From contig NZ_JAGEOJ010000016.1 in NCBI RefSeq assembly GCF_017573505.1, positions 62,001 to 126,000 on the forward strand: DNA of 64,000 nucleotides, written 5' to 3'. Positions 62,734 to 64,000 of this stretch are shown here, piece by piece. The DNA comes from Actinomadura barringtoniae. GTDB lineage: Bacteria > Actinomycetota > Actinomycetes > Streptosporangiales > Streptosporangiaceae. Position 1 is the first letter of the stretch. Every line of letters begins with the position of its first letter. Made by a program: the position numbers and the translations under genes. The notes beneath the pieces are model-generated. The model ran no database searches and was not told the DNA's origin. It saw only the letters and a list, made by a program, of their open reading frames with translations.

Positions 62734-64000
62734 TCAGTTGGGGAGCGCCCAGGCCTGGTTGGACTGGTGGGTGCCGCAGGTCCAGGTGTCGATCTTGGTG
62801 AGGTCGGCCGTTCCGCCGCCGTAGACGTCGAGGCACAGTCCTGACGCGGTGCTGGTGACGGTGCCGTCGGGGCGTGCGGACCAGCGCTGGGTCGTGGCTC
62901 CTGTGCAGGAGGACAGGACGGCGGCGCTCCCGGCGGTCGTGCCGCTGGCGGTGAGGCACTTGCCGAGTGAACGGTAGGTGCCGTCGGAGCCGAGGGTCCA
63001 GCGCTGGTTGGTGTTGCCGGTGCAGCCATAGAGGATGACCGGCGTGCCGTCGGTGGTGCCGCTGTTGGTGATGTCCAGGCACTTGGCTCCGTCGCCGGTG
63101 ACCTGGCCGGTCGGGACCGTGGTGCAGGTGGAGGACGGGGTGAGGCGCCAGATCGCGGTGCCGTGCGAGGGGACGCCGGCCGTGAGGGAGGTGACTCCGG
63201 ACGTCGTGGAGCCCGTCCAGAGGTCCTTGGCCGCGGCGGTGCAGCCGTTCAGGCCGATGGTCGACAGCGGGGTCGTGATCGTCTGCGTTGAGGCGGTGCG
63301 GTTGAGGACGGCGACGGCCCGGTCTCCGTTGGCCAGCGGCCGGGCGAGGACGTCCGTGCTGCCGTTCGAGGACACGACGCCCGCCTGGCGGCCGGCGGAG
63401 TCCTGGTCGACCGCGATGAGGTTGGTGTTGCCGAGTGCCGCAAGGCCCGCGGAGCTGAGCGAGTTGACCTTCGACGACAGGATCATCGGGGCGGCCTGCA
63501 TGGCCCAGATCGCCACCTGGCTGCGCGACTCGTCCGCGGTCAGGCCGGGATCGCCCGCGATGAGGAAGTCGGGGTCGTTCCAGTTGCCGGGCTTGGCGTA
63601 GCGGCCGATCCAGCGGTTGTAGCCGTAGTTGCCCAGCACGCTCCCCCACCGCGACGCGTTCGGGTTGGAGGCGTTGTAGGTCGCGATGTCGTAGCCCTCA
63701 CGCCAGAGCTGGCCGTCACCACCGACCCATCCGAGGACGCTGAACCACGCCGGGTTGCCCCACTCGCCGCTCTGGAAGTACGCCGGGGCCGACTCGGAGA
63801 AGACGATGGAACGGCCCGAGCCCGCGAGCGCGGCGGCCTGGGCGTCGTAGGCGGTCTTGTACGCCTGTTCCTTGGTCTGACCTGATGGGACGTAGACGTT
63901 GCAGCCGTCGAGCTTGAGGTAGTCCACGCCCCAGGAGGCGAACGTCGCGGCGTCGTGCGCGAAGTGGTCGGCGCCGCCGCCGTTCGGCTTGCCGCTGCCG
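62734..64000 (-). CDS. Alpha-galactosidase (GH27) with C-terminal RICIN domain (5' end outside window)
   Basis: About 422 residues are visible; the N-terminus lies beyond base 64000. DYLKLDGCNVYVP contains the GH27 nucleophile Asp, NDPDFLIAGDPGLTADESRSQVAIWAMQAAPMI carries the acid/base Asp region, and a beta domain follows (SPSRSSHGTAIW-like end). The last ~125 residues are a RICIN/CBM13 domain with GDGAKCLDITNSG...GNTNQRW, GKCLTASG...TTQRW and GLCLDVYGGG...SNQAW repeats. Enzymes of this layout are secreted and release terminal galactose (or arabinopyranose) from plant polysaccharides. Downstream it is followed by the repeat element at 62622-62725 and the RICIN protein gene. Confidence 0.92.
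   Translation of the reverse strand, partial: GSGKPNGGGADHFAHDAATFASWGVDYLKLDGCNVYVPSGQTKEQAYKTAYDAQAAALAGSGRSIVFSESAPAYFQSGEWGNPAWFSVLGWVGGDGQLWREGYDIATYNASNPNASRWGSVLGNYGYNRWIGRYAKPGNWNDPDFLIAGDPGLTADESRSQVAIWAMQAAPMILSSKVNSLSSAGLAALGNTNLIAVDQDSAGRQAGVVSSNGSTDVLARPLANGDRAVAVLNRTASTQTITTPLSTIGLNGCTAAAKDLWTGSTTSGVTSLTAGVPSHGTAIWRLTPSSTCTTVPTGQVTGDGAKCLDITNSGTTDGTPVILYGCTGNTNQRWTLGSDGTYRSLGKCLTASGTTAGSAAVLSSCTGATTQRWSARPDGTVTSTASGLCLDVYGGGTADLTKIDTWTCGTHQSNQAWALPN

Overview
The window is about 64 kb of very GC-rich DNA. It has frequent GTG/TTG starts, strongly G/C-biased third codon positions and tightly overlapping operons. The gene families point to a filamentous actinomycete, most likely of the Streptosporangiales/Thermomonosporaceae type (Actinomadura-like): CU044_5270 protein beside an ECF sigma factor, GAF-ANTAR, DUF574 methyltransferase, SigJ/ECF41 with an NAD-epimerase partner, free-standing B3/B4 domain, CGNR zinc finger and TagF-like fusions. 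That placement is inferred from gene content only; no rRNA or tRNA gene was seen. The first gene (glyQS) and the last (GH27 galactosidase) run off the window. No gap between genes exceeds 300 bases.

Layout. 0-3.6 kb: fused alpha-beta glycyl-tRNA synthetase, prepilin peptidase and SseB-domain protein. 3.6-5.7 kb: carbamate kinase followed by a barbiturase/cyanuric acid amidohydrolase-family ring-opening enzyme. 5.8-8.6 kb: ECF sigma factor with its CU044_5270 partner, and a membrane PH-like protein. 8.6-15.5 kb: secreted GH31 glycosidase, aminotransferase, and an ABC exporter with a DesK/DesR-type two-component system. 15.6-21.6 kb: carbon-nitrogen hydrolase, cytosine deaminase, MatB-like malonyl-CoA synthetase, CaiB-type CoA transferase and a P-loop kinase. 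21.8-25.3 kb: GAF, GAF-ANTAR, B3/B4, GNAT and DUF574 genes. 25.3-29.1 kb: hydantoinase/oxoprolinase hyuA-hyuB. 29.3-33.1 kb: FKBP, a second ABC-2 exporter, a Pr6Pr membrane protein and a CoxG-like protein. 33.1-34.5 kb: a standalone TnpB element. 35.4-46.7 kb: molybdenum hydroxylase (three subunits), uracil-type NCS2 permease, PucR regulator and, divergently, DUF2877-FdrA-DUF1116. 46.7-53.6 kb: aldose epimerase, methyltransferase, SigJ-epimerase pair, a MOSC/flavin/2Fe-2S fusion, a CGNR regulator and a FetB-like permease. 53.6-60.4 kb: UppP and two GT2/CDP-glycerol transferase fusions (cell-wall polymer). 60.4-64 kb: SDR, two small zinc-ribbon-like membrane proteins, a RICIN lectin and an alpha-galactosidase with a RICIN domain.

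The main biological theme is N-heterocycle catabolism. Uracil permease, molybdenum hydroxylase, barbiturase-family enzyme, the FdrA/DUF1116/DUF2877 set (known in E. coli as the oxamate carbamoyltransferase genes allF/allG/allH), carbamate kinase, cytosine deaminase and malonyl-CoA synthetase can be arranged into one route. It would run cytosine to uracil to barbiturate to ureidomalonate. Ureidomalonate is oxalurate plus one CH2. It would then be split phosphorolytically to malonamate and carbamoyl phosphate, giving ATP through carbamate kinase and malonyl-CoA through MatB. This route is an inference from gene content and substrate chemistry; the genes lie in several blocks up to about 40 kb apart.
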